Positions 55,006-64,000 of a stretch of 64,000 nt of DNA are shown here, piece by piece. Source of the DNA: Betaproteobacteria bacterium (lineage in GTDB: Bacteria; Pseudomonadota; Gammaproteobacteria; Burkholderiales; Burkholderiaceae_D). Within the stretch, counting starts at the first letter, position 1, and each line of letters opens with the position of its first letter. Under the pieces are notes generated by a model. It was given only the letters and a program-made list of their open reading frames with translations. It had not been told where the DNA came from and made no database searches. The translations under genes and the position numbers were made by a program. The stretch lies in the NCBI GenBank assembly GCA_025362735.1, contig JANYFL010000062.1, positions 81,546 through 145,545 on the forward strand, in the 5' to 3' direction.

Positions 55006-56955
55006 TCACAAAATCAACGCGCCCTGCTCTGCATCAATGGCTGCACGCAGCGTCAAGTCAATGTTCTGTTCAAATTCCTTGAGCTGTTTGAAGAGCTGAT
55101 CGAGTTCGTACTGCTGGATTCCAACTTCGTTGATGCGCTCTTCCAGAGTTTCGGTCGAACCCTGAACCTGTTTGATCGATTCGATCCGGCGTTTCAATTG
55201 ACTTTGATGCTCGCGCAACTGGCCTTCAAGCGGTGCGAAGATCGCTTTGAACCAGGCTTCGGCATCGCGATTGGCAGCCTCAAACGTTTCCTTGACGCGG
55301 CTGGCGATCGACTCGAAAAATTTGCGCGTGAGAATGCGCTGGTCGTTTGACAGCAAGGTCATCAAACCAAAGCGTTCCTGGTAAACACCCTGAATGCGCT
55401 TCATTTCATTCTGATAGCGCGCCAACGAAAACGTCATCGGCTTGGCCAGCGTCCAGCCATTTTCTTCGCTCATTTTGGCGTACATGCCGTCGGCCATCCG
55501 ATAAATTTCTTCGGACTTGACTTGCGAGCGACTCAGCATTTCATTGATGCGGACAAAGAACTGTTGCATGGCATCGCGCAGGCCTACGGAAAGCAAAGCT
55601 TTTTCCATTTTGACGCGCGTGTCATTCACATCTTCACGCAAACGACCAAGACCCAGTTCCTGAAAAACTTCCTGACTCATTTTCGAGAACACGGAACGCA
55701 TGGCCTGGAACTGGATCATGTTCTTGTCGAAGTCATTCTTCTCGGCGCGGATGCGCGTCATCATGTGCGCAACCACCTGAGTATTTTTGCCACGCAAACT
55801 GGTCAGTTCACCAGCCTGCTTGCTGAGGCTGGTACGACGCGTCTCGAAGGTCGCCTCGGTTTCCGCCAGCAGGTCTCCGATTTCCTGCTCGACGATATCG
55901 CGGACGATCAGTTGCTTGTGCGGAATGAGCTCCATCGACAAGGCGCGTTCCAGATCGGGCAGACGGCTTTTGGTCAACAGGGCATCATCTTTCTGCACCT
56001 TGGCAAGCAGGCCCTTCTGGGCAGAAACCGGGAACATCTGGCGCTGCTCCAGCCCAAGAATGTGGGCGCAACTATCGACCTGCTTCTGAATTTCGGCATC
56101 GACTTCTTCCAGCGATTTCAACTCGTCCCACATGCTGTCGATCTTGTTCAGCACCACCATGCGGCCTTTCTTGCGCGGCCCGCCAATGTGATTGCGCCAG
56201 ACTTCGATATCGGTTTTGGTCACACCGGTATCGGCGGCCAGAATGAACAACACGGCATGCGCATTCGGGATCAGGTTCAGCGTAAGCTCGGGTTCGCTGC
56301 CGATGGCATTCAGACCAGGCGTGTCCAGAATCACCAGCCCCTGCGCCAGCAGCGGATGCGGGAAGTTGATGATGGCATGACGCCACATCGAAATTTCAAT
56401 CATGCCCTCGGCATTGACCGCAGCAATCTGGTCAGTATCGGTTTCGTCGAACAAACCATAGCGACGCGCGGCTTCGACCGGGACGTACTTGACCAGACTG
56501 ACCTGCTTGAACGCTTCGAGCATGCCTTCGCCGGAATTGGTATCGAGTGGAATCGTTTGCCATTCATCAGGCAAAGACTTGTAGTCGGCGGTGGTCGCGT
56601 CTTGTGCACGGGTTTCAATTGGCAACAGACGGATTGAGGGGGGCAGGCTGTCGTCGTAGAGTAGTTCGGTAGGACACATGGTGGTGCGCCCAGCCGAAGA
56701 CGGCAAAATGCGCTGGCCATAGTCGGCGAAAAAAATCGAGTTGATCAGTTCGGACTTGCCACGCGAAAACTCTGCGACGAAAGCAATCGACAACTTGTCA
56801 TCCGCCACCCGACCCAGAATCTGATTGATCCGGCTTTCAGTTTGCGGGCTACTCAGGCGGCAGTCGGCCAGCCAGCGGCGATATTGCTCGATGGATCGGG
56901 TCAGCGTGAAGCGCCAAACGCTATATTCCTGAAATTTTTCGACTAGGCTATTCAT
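55006..56955 (-). CDS. Bacterial dynamin-like GTPase
   Basis: A 649-residue large GTPase. G1 is AEFSRGKS (61-68), G2 lies in the TTMCPTEL segment (91-98), G3 DTPG (211-214) and G4 NKID (270-273). Two long helical regions follow (about 350-480 and 540-640), as in dynamin stalks. No membrane segment is visible, so membrane contact would be peripheral. Bacterial relatives act in membrane repair or fission; this one is unpaired and sits between mutM and mutY. Confidence 0.88.
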   Translation of the reverse strand: MNSLVEKFQEYSVWRFTLTRSIEQYRRWLADCRLSSPQTESRINQILGRVADDKLSIAFVAEFSRGKSELINSIFFADYGQRILPSSAGRTTMCPTELLYDDSLPPSIRLLPIETRAQDATTADYKSLPDEWQTIPLDTNSGEGMLEAFKQVSLVKYVPVEAARRYGLFDETDTDQIAAVNAEGMIEISMWRHAIINFPHPLLAQGLVILDTPGLNAIGSEPELTLNLIPNAHAVLFILAADTGVTKTDIEVWRNHIGGPRKKGRMVVLNKIDSMWDELKSLEEVDAEIQKQVDSCAHILGLEQRQMFPVSAQKGLLAKVQKDDALLTKSRLPDLERALSMELIPHKQLIVRDIVEQEIGDLLAETEATFETRRTSLSKQAGELTSLRGKNTQVVAHMMTRIRAEKNDFDKNMIQFQAMRSVFSKMSQEVFQELGLGRLREDVNDTRVKMEKALLSVGLRDAMQQFFVRINEMLSRSQVKSEEIYRMADGMYAKMSEENGWTLAKPMTFSLARYQNEMKRIQGVYQERFGLMTLLSNDQRILTRKFFESIASRVKETFEAANRDAEAWFKAIFAPLEGQLREHQSQLKRRIESIKQVQGSTETLEERINEVGIQQYELDQLFKQLKEFEQNIDLTLRAAIDAEQGALIL

Positions 56956-57180
56956 GGATTTCCGGTTATTTCACGCAGTTTTAAGAACACAGCTTTAAAA
57001 ACTTAAGCGGGCACTCGGAATGAAAAAAATGAGTTGTTCTCGAAACATCTGTAAAGATAAGAGAATCCCGTAGTACTCGTAAACCATTTACGACCGGAAA
57101 AACCACAGATTAAGGTCAAAACCCAGAGCATTTTTCATGTCAGGACGAATAGTCAGGCAGAGCACATTGTTAATTCAGCT

Positions 57181-58029
57181 TCACTTCTGGCATTTCGGAC
57201 AATAAAAGCTGGAACGCTGCCCCTGACGTATCGCTCGAATGGTCGTCCCGCAGACCCGGCAGGGTTGACCGGCCCGGTCATACACAAAATAGTCGAGCTG
57301 AAAGTAACCACTCGCCCCATCGCTACCGACAAAATCGCGCAGTGTGCTGCCGCCTTTCTGAATCGCCGCTGCCAAAACATCCTGAATCGCACCAGCCAGT
57401 CGCCAATAGCGTTCCAGGCCAATCCGTCCTGCAGCGGTCTTGGGATTGATGCCTGCACGAAACAGACTTTCCGATGCATAAATATTGCCAACGCCGACAA
57501 CAATTTGTCCGGCCAGCAAAATTTGTTTGATCGGAGCACTGCGGCCACGAGTTTGACGGTACAGAATTTCCCCACCGGATTCGATGAATGGGCTCATTAA
57601 AGGTTCGACACCCAAGTCTCGCAAGTGCCGATTGTTTGCAATGGGGCCATCTTCAAGGCCATGCCAAAGTACGGCGCCAAATCGACGTGGGTCGCGATAG
57701 CGCAGCAGATTGTCCTGCAAGCGAATATCGATATGGTCATGGAGCTGAGCAGGTGTATCGCCTTGCAACACCCGCAGCGTCCCGGTCATGCCGAGGTGCA
57801 CCATCAGTGTTCCTCGATCATTTTGACCCGCATCCATCAGGCCGATCAGGATGAACTTTCCACGTCGCGTTACAGTCTTTATCCAGGTGCCCGTTAAGTC
57901 TTTGTGAAGCCCAACCGGAACCGGCCAGCGCAAGTCTCCGTTACGGACAAGGATGGCATCAATCCTGCGTCCTTCAATATACGGCTTGATGCCCAAGCGC
58001 GTTACTTCAACTTCGGGAAGTTCGGGCAT
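57181..58029 (-). CDS. mutM: Formamidopyrimidine-DNA glycosylase MutM (Fpg)
   Basis: Removes 8-oxoguanine and related lesions. It starts [14 protein letters not shown] (P2 and E3 catalytic), has GKFILIGL (the beta-hairpin lysine) and ends in a zinc finger CRVC...CPKC. The 282-residue length is normal. A 225-bp gap separates it from the dynamin-like gene downstream; I see no gene there. Confidence 0.96.
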   Translation of the reverse strand: MPELPEVEVTRLGIKPYIEGRRIDAILVRNGDLRWPVPVGLHKDLTGTWIKTVTRRGKFILIGLMDAGQNDRGTLMVHLGMTGTLRVLQGDTPAQLHDHIDIRLQDNLLRYRDPRRFGAVLWHGLEDGPIANNRHLRDLGVEPLMSPFIESGGEILYRQTRGRSAPIKQILLAGQIVVGVGNIYASESLFRAGINPKTAAGRIGLERYWRLAGAIQDVLAAAIQKGGSTLRDFVGSDGASGYFQLDYFVYDRAGQPCRVCGTTIRAIRQGQRSSFYCPKCQK

Positions 58030-58222
58030 GTGTGAAATGAAACAATAGAGTGTGGCCGGTCATGCAAAATAGTCTTAAATCCTGTGCTGGATTGCAGGGC
58101 GTTCTCTTTCAGCCTAACATGAGCTTGACCGAAAGGGCTTGGACTTTACTGCCCCGCCTAGCAAATCCCAATCAGCTCATCATCATATGCACCTGAACCA
58201 AACCGGCAACTCCAAATCAAGC

Positions 58223-60181
58223 ATGAACCGCACACTACGAACCGGCTTTTTCAGTCTGGCATTCCTGCTGTACTGCATGTTATCGGCGTGCGCGCAGGTC
58301 GCTCCAAAAAATCAGCTTGGCGGTCCAGTACCTGCAAACGCAGATACGCAACGGGTCGCATCGGTCGCAGCGGATTCCTCAACAAAGGAGGACGCGTCTA
58401 ACGATGCGGAGCCTGTCAACAAAAATGCGGAAAATCTACCCGCTGTCGATCTGACTCAAAAAATATTGTATCAATTGCTGATGTCAGAAATTGCAGCTCA
58501 GCGAGGCATGCAGGATGCCGCTTTTGCCACGGAACTCAACCTGGCGACTGAAACGCGCGACCCCCGTTTGGCACGTCGTGCGACTGAATTTGCTCTTGGT
58601 TTCGGGCAACCGGCTGCGGCTCTTCAAGCAGCGCGGCTGTGGGCCGAATTGAGTCCGACCTCGGACGAGGCACGTAATTCTCTGATCGCCATTCTTGTCT
58701 CGACCAACCGTCTGGACGAAGTTGAACCCATCATGTTGCGGCGTTTGAGGGACCCCATGTCGGAGCCCAATGCCGGACCAGATAGTGGGCCTAACATCCG
58801 CCTGAGTCGATTTGCGCAGATCTACGGCTTGTTGTCACGTAGCCCGAATCGCAATGGCAGTTTTTTGCTAATGCAAAAACTGGTCGCGCAAACTGGAGTG
58901 GAATATACGCAGATTCCTGAAATTCATCTGATGCTGGCGCAGGCTGCGCTGAATGCCGGAGAAAAAACCAGTGCAATCGAGGAAATTCGACTCACATTGA
59001 CGCTCAGGCCAGACTGGGATTTGGCGACCATCATGTTGGCCCAATACCAGTTGATTGACGATCCTCAACAGGCTGAAACCGTCCTCACTGATTTTCTCAA
59101 GCGTCATCCCCATTCCGTCGAAGTGCGACTCGCTTATGTGCGACTGTTGGTCACTGCTTCGCGTAAGGCCGAGTCCACAGCGCAGTTTCAACGTTTGCTG
59201 ATGGAAGAACCTGCCAATCCCGATACGCTTTACACCTCTGGCGTACTGGCTTACCAGGCGGACAACAAGAAAGAATCGGAACTCTTTTTCCAGCGCTTTC
59301 TGGCTCGCCAGAAAAGCAGCCCCTCAACTTTCCGTCCCGTTTCCAGTGACACGATGAGCGATATCGTCAGCGAGCAAGCCAGCTCACGCAATGTCAACGG
59401 TACTTACCTGTTTCTGGCGCAGATTGCCGAAGATCGCAAGGACTATGACAAAACCCTGGAATGGCTTGACCAAGTTACGGAAGGCAATGAATATATCAGC
59501 GCACGCATTCAACGGGCACGGATACTGGCGCGCATGGGCAAACTGGAAATCGCACGCAAGGAACTGCAAGCGCTGGATGTGTCTTCGGATCGTGAACGTG
59601 CACAGTTGATCATGGCCGAAGGACAGTTGTTGCGTGACGCCAAGCGCAATCAAGAAGCGTTTGAGCTACTCACGCAAGCCCTGCAGCGTATGCCGGACAA
59701 TCCGGACCTGCTCTACGAGCAGGCCATGGTCGCCGTGATTTTGAACAAGCTGGACATCATGGAAAATTCCTTGCGCGCCCTGATCCGTTTGCGCCCCAAC
59801 TTTGCTCACGGTTATAACGCTTTGGGTTATACCTTGGCGGATCATAGTCTGCGTCTTCCCGAAGCTTTGAGCCTGATCGAAAAGGCATTGTCGCTGGCGC
59901 CCGATGATCCCTCCGTGATCGACAGTATGGGCTGGGTTCAGTATCGCCTGGGCAATTTTGCCAATGCGATTGAATATCTGGAACGCGCTTACAAGATTCG
60001 TCAGGATGCCGATGTGGCCGTGCATCTCGGCGAGGCTTTATGGGCCGTTGGACGCAAACCGGAAGCTGAAAAGTTCTGGGTGCAAGCCAGCCGCAAAGAG
60101 CCAGAGAGTGACTTGTTACGCCAAACGCTCTTGCGCTTCAATGTCAATATTGGCGCCCTCACTGCCGTACCCACCCCCTGA
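58223..60181 (+). CDS. TPR-repeat outer-membrane-type lipoprotein
   Basis: A 652-residue protein with a signal peptide and lipobox MLSAC (C at about 23), then a charged linker and TPR-like helix pairs throughout, clearest in residues about 520-630 (LPEALSLIEKALSLAPDDPSVID). The start at 58223 is chosen so the signal peptide is normal; upstream ATGs exist. Located before lolB and ispE, its usual place in Burkholderiales. Role unknown; assembly of envelope components is plausible. Confidence 0.88.
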   Translation: MNRTLRTGFFSLAFLLYCMLSACAQVAPKNQLGGPVPANADTQRVASVAADSSTKEDASNDAEPVNKNAENLPAVDLTQKILYQLLMSEIAAQRGMQDAAFATELNLATETRDPRLARRATEFALGFGQPAAALQAARLWAELSPTSDEARNSLIAILVSTNRLDEVEPIMLRRLRDPMSEPNAGPDSGPNIRLSRFAQIYGLLSRSPNRNGSFLLMQKLVAQTGVEYTQIPEIHLMLAQAALNAGEKTSAIEEIRLTLTLRPDWDLATIMLAQYQLIDDPQQAETVLTDFLKRHPHSVEVRLAYVRLLVTASRKAESTAQFQRLLMEEPANPDTLYTSGVLAYQADNKKESELFFQRFLARQKSSPSTFRPVSSDTMSDIVSEQASSRNVNGTYLFLAQIAEDRKDYDKTLEWLDQVTEGNEYISARIQRARILARMGKLEIARKELQALDVSSDRERAQLIMAEGQLLRDAKRNQEAFELLTQALQRMPDNPDLLYEQAMVAVILNKLDIMENSLRALIRLRPNFAHGYNALGYTLADHSLRLPEALSLIEKALSLAPDDPSVIDSMGWVQYRLGNFANAIEYLERAYKIRQDADVAVHLGEALWAVGRKPEAEKFWVQASRKEPESDLLRQTLLRFNVNIGALTAVPTP

Positions 60182-60206
60182 TTCTCGTCGCCTCGAACAA
60201 GCCCCA

Positions 60207-60806
60207 ATGAATTTGTTGCGTTTGGTAGCGACGACGGTGGTCATGGCCTTGTGTGCCTGTTCGACGGTCACCCCTCCGCGAACCCTGCCCTCGTCAGTGC
60301 AACGATTGGTGAGCGGTCGCATTTCTGTTCATTACAAGGACCTCAATACGGATCGTGAAGAAACGCTGCACGGTCGATTTGACTGGACACAAAGCAAAGA
60401 ACAGATCGAACTCTCGCTGCTTGATCCACTCGGTCAATCTGTCGCGCTGATTCAATCGAATGCCGTTGATGACAAAACACGGACTCCGCGCAGCAAACTG
60501 ACGCTCAAGGATGGCCGGGAATTCAATGGAACTACGGCAGAAGACCTGAGCCAGCAAGCCCTTGGCTGGCGCTTGCCCCTGCGCGGCCTTACTTACTGGC
60601 TCGATGGTCTGGCCGCACCGGGTAAGGAAACGCTCGTAGCACAGCCCGGTGGAAGCGGGATGCAGTTATCGCAAGACGGCTGGACCATACTTTATCCCGG
60701 CCTTGCCCCTGGCAGCGTCCCTCGGCGACTCGACTTGAGCTTTCCCGGCCCGCCTGTACAGGTTGAGCTCAAGCTCGTCATTGATGAACGCAGCGGTATA
60801 CAGTAA
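60207..60806 (+). CDS. lolB: Outer-membrane lipoprotein insertase LolB
   Basis: A 199-residue lipoprotein receiving cargo from LolA. A lipobox ALCAC follows the signal helix; the LolB beta-barrel half shows in GRFDWTQSKEQIELSLLDPLGQSVA and AEDLSQQALGWRLPLRGLTYWLDG. I start at 60207, which gives the proper signal peptide; the longer frame overlaps the TPR gene. ispE starts 2 bp after. Confidence 0.94.
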   Translation: MNLLRLVATTVVMALCACSTVTPPRTLPSSVQRLVSGRISVHYKDLNTDREETLHGRFDWTQSKEQIELSLLDPLGQSVALIQSNAVDDKTRTPRSKLTLKDGREFNGTTAEDLSQQALGWRLPLRGLTYWLDGLAAPGKETLVAQPGGSGMQLSQDGWTILYPGLAPGSVPRRLDLSFPGPPVQVELKLVIDERSGIQ

Positions 60807-60808
60807 AC

Positions 60809-61699
60809 ATGGAAGAGTTAAGAGACTGTGCTGCCCCGGCCAAGCTGAATCTTTTCCTGCATGTCGTTGGCAGGCGAGCGGATGGCTACCACTGCATTGA
60901 AAGTGTTTTTCAACTGATCGATCTGGCCGACACTTTGCATTTCAAACGTCGCGCTGATGGTCATATCTTGCGCACGACTTTGATTGATGGCGTGCCTGAG
61001 GAAACCGACCTCTGTGTGCGCGCCGCGCGCCTGCTCCAGACCGAAACCGGTTCGACTTTCGGTGTCGAAATCGCCATCGAAAAGCGAATTCCCATGGGAG
61101 GCGGTCTCGGCGGTGGAAGCTCCGATGCGGCCACCACCCTGTTGGCGCTGAACCGGCTTTGGGAACTGAAGCTATCGCGCGCCGAACTCCAACGCATCGG
61201 CCTGAAGCTTGGCGCTGACGTTCCTTTTTTCCTGTTCGGCCACAACGCTTTCGTACGAGGGATCGGTGAACAAATGCAGGCTCTGGATACGCCGTCTCGT
61301 TGTTTTGCCGTCATCCACCCTGGTGTATTGGTCCCCACCGCAGCCATCTTCTCAGCCCCCGAATTGACAAGAAGTACCGAATCCCTCAAAATTTCGGACT
61401 TTTCTGCGAATGGGCTTCAGTTTTCACAGCTTGATCTGGAATCATTTAGAAATGATCTGGAACCAGTGGCTGTGGCGCGGTTTCCCGAAGTCGGCAAAGC
61501 ACTCGCTTGGCTGAATCGGTTTCGTGATCAGGATCAAAAACAGAGCGCCCGTATGAGCGGTTCAGGTGCTTGTGTCTTTGTTCCAGTGCCGGAACGTTCG
61601 TATGGAGAGCGTCTGTTACGTGATTTGCCAGATACGTGGTCGGGATGGGTTTGTCAAAGCTTGCAGAAACATCCGATGCGCGAGTTCGCAGAAGACTGA
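60809..61699 (+). CDS. ispE: 4-diphosphocytidyl-2-C-methyl-D-erythritol kinase
   Basis: GHMP kinase of the MEP isoprenoid pathway. The 296-residue protein has CAAPAKLNLFLHVVGRRADGYH at the N-terminus, ATP motif PMGGGLGGGSSDAATTL, and the third motif RMSGSGACVFVP. Tightly linked to lolB and followed by tRNA-Gln. Confidence 0.96.
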   Translation: MEELRDCAAPAKLNLFLHVVGRRADGYHCIESVFQLIDLADTLHFKRRADGHILRTTLIDGVPEETDLCVRAARLLQTETGSTFGVEIAIEKRIPMGGGLGGGSSDAATTLLALNRLWELKLSRAELQRIGLKLGADVPFFLFGHNAFVRGIGEQMQALDTPSRCFAVIHPGVLVPTAAIFSAPELTRSTESLKISDFSANGLQFSQLDLESFRNDLEPVAVARFPEVGKALAWLNRFRDQDQKQSARMSGSGACVFVPVPERSYGERLLRDLPDTWSGWVCQSLQKHPMREFAED

Positions 61700-61745
61700 G
61701 TAAGGTTTTGAGTGGTTGATTTTCAACCACTCGCACAGTTGTGTA

Positions 61746-61821
61746 GGGGAGTCGCCAAGCTGGTTAAGGCACCGGATTTTGATTCCGGCATGCGAAGGTT
61801 CGAATCCTTCTTCCCCTGCCA
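61746..61821 (+). tRNA. tRNA-Gln (anticodon UUG)
   Basis: Full cloverleaf, 76 bases with encoded CCA. The acceptor AGGGGAG pairs with TTCCCCT, and the anticodon stem CCGGA/TCCGG encloses TTTTGAT, giving anticodon TTG. The usual first base in this tRNA family is T; here it is A paired with T. It lies between ispE and prs as in other Burkholderiales. Confidence 0.95.
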
Positions 61822-61889
61822 TTCTCTAGCATTCACCCCATGGCGTCGGGCTGAACCCGGCGCCAATAATAAAGCGACATGGTGCGCCA

Positions 61890-62837
61890 ATGGCTGAAGG
61901 TTTGATGGTTTTTACCGGTAACGGCAACCCGCTTCTGGCGGCTGCTGTAGCCAAGAACCTCAACCAGACGCTGGGCAAGGCGCTGGTCGGCCGGTTCTCG
62001 GACGGCGAGGTGAATGTCGAGATTCAGGAAAATGTACGCGGCAAGGATGTATTCGTGGTGCAGTCCACTTGCGCGCCGACCAACGACAACCTGATGGAAA
62101 TCATGGTCATGGTCGATGCGCTGAAGCGTTCTTCAGCCGAGCGCATTACTGCAGCGATTCCTTATTTTGGTTATGCGCGTCAGGATCGGCGTCCGCGTTC
62201 GGCACGCGTTGCCATCTCAGCGAAGCTGGTCGCGAACATGTTGCAAGCGGCTGGCGTGGATCGTGTTTTGACGATGGATTTGCATGCTGACCAGATTCAG
62301 GGGTTTTTCGATATCCCGGTCGACAATATTTATGCTTCGCCGATTCTGCTGGCCGATCTGTACAAGCAAGGCCTGGATAATTTGCTGGTGGTATCGCCAG
62401 ACGTTGGCGGTGTAGTTCGGGCACGAGCACTGGCAAAGCAGCTCGATACCGATTTGGCGATTATCGACAAACGGCGTCCGCGCGCGAATGTCGCTGAAGT
62501 GATGAATATCATCGGTGAAGTCGAAGGCCGTACCTGCGTCATCATGGATGACATGGTCGATACGGCCAACACACTGTGCAAGGCCGCACAAGCGTTGAAG
62601 GCACGCGGCGCGCTGAAAGTGGTGGCCTACTGTACCCACCCGGTGCTGTCAGGTGGGGCGGTACAACGTATTGATGCGTCCGAACTGGATGAGTTGGTGG
62701 TCGTTGATACGATCCCGCTCAATCGGGATGCGCAGAAAAGTGAAAGGATTCGTCAGGTGTCTTGTGCCCCGTTGCTGGCTGAGACCATTCAACGGATCAA
62801 TTCCGGCGAGTCAGTCAGTTCGCTGTTCACTGAATAA
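61890..62837 (+). CDS. prs: Ribose-phosphate pyrophosphokinase
   Basis: Makes PRPP for nucleotide, histidine and tryptophan synthesis; HisG in this window uses its product. The 315-residue protein has [17 protein letters not shown], the metal site [17 protein letters not shown] and the PRPP loop DDMVDTANT. The start is at 61890, with an alternative five codons later. Confidence 0.97.
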   Translation: MAEGLMVFTGNGNPLLAAAVAKNLNQTLGKALVGRFSDGEVNVEIQENVRGKDVFVVQSTCAPTNDNLMEIMVMVDALKRSSAERITAAIPYFGYARQDRRPRSARVAISAKLVANMLQAAGVDRVLTMDLHADQIQGFFDIPVDNIYASPILLADLYKQGLDNLLVVSPDVGGVVRARALAKQLDTDLAIIDKRRPRANVAEVMNIIGEVEGRTCVIMDDMVDTANTLCKAAQALKARGALKVVAYCTHPVLSGGAVQRIDASELDELVVVDTIPLNRDAQKSERIRQVSCAPLLAETIQRINSGESVSSLFTE

Positions 62838-62981
62838 GTTTTGGTTTCAAGTTTCAGCTGCGCGTCATCCCGGCGTGGCGAATAGTCCAGCATTGTGCTG
62901 TTCTGTTATTGATCGCGAGGCTACGGTCGAGTGATTCAGGAGTGACCTGCCTGGTCGCGGGCAGTTTATTTGGAGATTGTC

Positions 62982-63617
62982 ATGAAAGTCATCGCTACAA
63001 CACGCGAATTGCAAGGCACGAGTGCGAGCCGCCGCCTGCGCAACACCGGTAAGGTCCCCGGTATTGTCTATGGTGGAACCAAGAAACCAGTCAATATTGA
63101 ACTGGATCACAACAACCTCTTCCATGCCCTGCGCAAAGAAAGCTTTCACTCGTCGATTCTGGATCTGGAAATCGACGGTAAAGGAAACCAGCAAGTCCTG
63201 CTGCGCGACGTGCAGATGCACCCGTTCAAGCAACAAGTGCTGCACATCGACTTTCAGCGCGTTGCTGCCGATCAAAAGATTAACGTGGACGTGCCGCTGC
63301 ACTTCATTAATGCCGAAAACTCACCGGCTGTGAAACTCAACGCCGCTGTCGTCAGTCACGTCGCGACCGAAATCGAAATCACCTGCTTGCCTGCTGACTT
63401 GCCGGAATTCATCACCGTCGATCTGGCTGAATTGACCGTCGGCCATTCGGTGCACGTCAGCGACATCCAGCTACCGGCAGGCGTTACAGTCGTAACGACT
63501 GAAAACCCGGTCATTGCGATGGCCGTCATTCCCCGTGGCGCGATTGAAGAAGCTGCAAGCACTGAGACTACTGACGCAGCCGCTCCTGCCGCTGCACCTG
63601 CTGCAGACAAGAAGTAA
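62982..63617 (+). CDS. rplY: 50S ribosomal protein L25, Ctc form
   Basis: A 211-residue 5S-rRNA-binding protein. The N-terminal L25 domain (about 1-95) is followed by the longer TL5/Ctc C-terminal domain and an Ala-rich tail that ends in Lys. The start [10 protein letters not shown] is set by TGGAG upstream. Follows prs by 144 bp; pth, the usual next gene, is not seen here. Confidence 0.95.
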   Translation: MKVIATTRELQGTSASRRLRNTGKVPGIVYGGTKKPVNIELDHNNLFHALRKESFHSSILDLEIDGKGNQQVLLRDVQMHPFKQQVLHIDFQRVAADQKINVDVPLHFINAENSPAVKLNAAVVSHVATEIEITCLPADLPEFITVDLAELTVGHSVHVSDIQLPAGVTVVTTENPVIAMAVIPRGAIEEAASTETTDAAAPAAAPAADKK

Positions 63618-63633
63618 GCTCCTTGTCCCAGCA

Positions 63634-63661
63634 AAAAGCCCCGGCCTGCCGGGGCTTTTTT
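63634..63661 (+). terminator. Terminator after rplY
   Basis: The stem AAAAAGCCCCGGC/GCCGGGGCTTTTT with a short loop and T run, 16 bp after the rplY stop codon. Confidence 0.94.
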
Positions 63662-63693
63662 ATCGGAAGTATGTACTTAACGTCCCCTAATGT

Positions 63694-63723
63694 ACAATCA
63701 TCCCAAAAAATAGGGATGATTGT
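63694..63723 (+). promoter_or_regulatory. Perfect 11-bp inverted repeat over the start of the last gene
   Basis: ACAATCATCCC and GGGATGATTGT enclose an 8-base loop. The right arm contains AGGGA, the likely ribosome binding site of the following GTG-started gene. It could act as a translation-blocking hairpin or a repressor operator. Confidence 0.6.
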
Positions 63724-63725
63724 TC

Positions 63726-64000
63726 GTGACAGAAGACGACGCACGCGAATTAGCAAAAACTCCGAAGAAAGGTGATCCGGCTGAATGGTGCCAGGATCGC
63801 CCAAACACGTATACCAATACGTTTGGGGTGACCGATAAAGATGGCATAGGAATTAATCACCTTCATGTTGAATTCACGGTATTTATATCTCCTAATCTTG
63901 GATTAACTAAATACGTTTTTAGCTTAATGTACGTTGAGTTCAATTGTAGGCAGCGTGCTTATCAAATGGAGATAAATCTTCGAACTGGTTTGAAGATTAC
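63726..64000 (+). CDS. Unrecognised protein, cut by right edge
   Basis: An open frame of 91 codons from a GTG start at 63726, running off the window without a stop. It begins VTEDDARELAKTPKKGDPAEWC and contains INHLHVEFTVFIS. AT-rich compared with rplY and not recognised. It follows the rplY terminator where pth would be expected, so it may be an acquired gene. An 11-bp inverted repeat spans its ribosome binding site. Confidence 0.55.
   Translation, partial: MTEDDARELAKTPKKGDPAEWCQDRPNTYTNTFGVTDKDGIGINHLHVEFTVFISPNLGLTKYVFSLMYVEFNCRQRAYQMEINLRTGLKI

Noticed and set aside
55522..56637. 371-codon plus-strand frame over the dynamin-like gene
   Set aside because: Antisense shadow; the minus-strand frame has all GTPase motifs.

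Overview
The window is chromosomal DNA from a betaproteobacterium, most likely Burkholderiales and probably Oxalobacteraceae or a close relative. The support is gene order and gene content, not a database match: petABC followed by sspAB and a tRNA-Thr; the short form of HisG inside a his run joined to murA and the mla genes; kdsD-kdsC-lptCAB-rpoN-hpf-ptsN-hprK-rapZ; and lolB-ispE-tRNA-Gln-prs-rplY. Base composition is moderate and genes are dense.

Layout. 1-9.7 kb: nrdA (cut by the left edge), ampD, the PilS/PilR two-component system, a small Cys-rich membrane protein, a CcsA/YpjD-like membrane protein and the divergent ffh. The nrdA upstream region is unusually rich, with two NrdR boxes 31 bp apart and five DnaA-box-like repeats in near-perfect helical phase beside an AT-rich stretch. 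9.7-16.95 kb is an accessory block between ffh and tRNA-Thr. It holds a small overlapping pair that looks like a toxin-antitoxin module, a covalent-flavin oxidoreductase plus TPR protein with a divergent, frameshifted AraC-type regulator, and an AT-rich three-gene cassette ending in a PIN-domain protein. That cassette is the best candidate here for an undescribed system.

17-26 kb: sspB, sspA and petCBA (cytochrome bc1), mscL, a membrane-anchored HtrA protease, a DUF2461 protein and tatABC. 25.5-33 kb: a HIT protein and the histidine genes hisE-I-F-A-H-B and hisD-G, all on the minus strand except hisC, which is inverted inside the cluster. 33-42.7 kb: murA, ibaG, an ABC exporter pair, mlaFEDACB (phospholipid trafficking to and from the outer membrane) and a KefB/C-like antiporter. 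42.9-52.8 kb (plus strand): Kdo and LPS-transport genes, rpoN, hpf and the nitrogen-PTS genes ptsN, hprK and rapZ. A 273-bp MITE-like element sits between lptB and rpoN, and a three-repeat PsiF gene sits between hprK and rapZ.

52.8-64 kb: a lipoprotein gene broken by an in-frame amber codon, mutY, a dynamin-like GTPase, mutM, a TPR lipoprotein, lolB, ispE, tRNA-Gln, prs and rplY. An AT-rich open frame with a hairpin over its ribosome binding site is cut by the right edge.

Taken together, most of the window is conserved housekeeping (envelope biogenesis, respiration, protein targeting, histidine synthesis). The novelty is concentrated in the ffh to tRNA-Thr block, the nrdA control region, the intergenic inverted-repeat elements and the inverted hisC.
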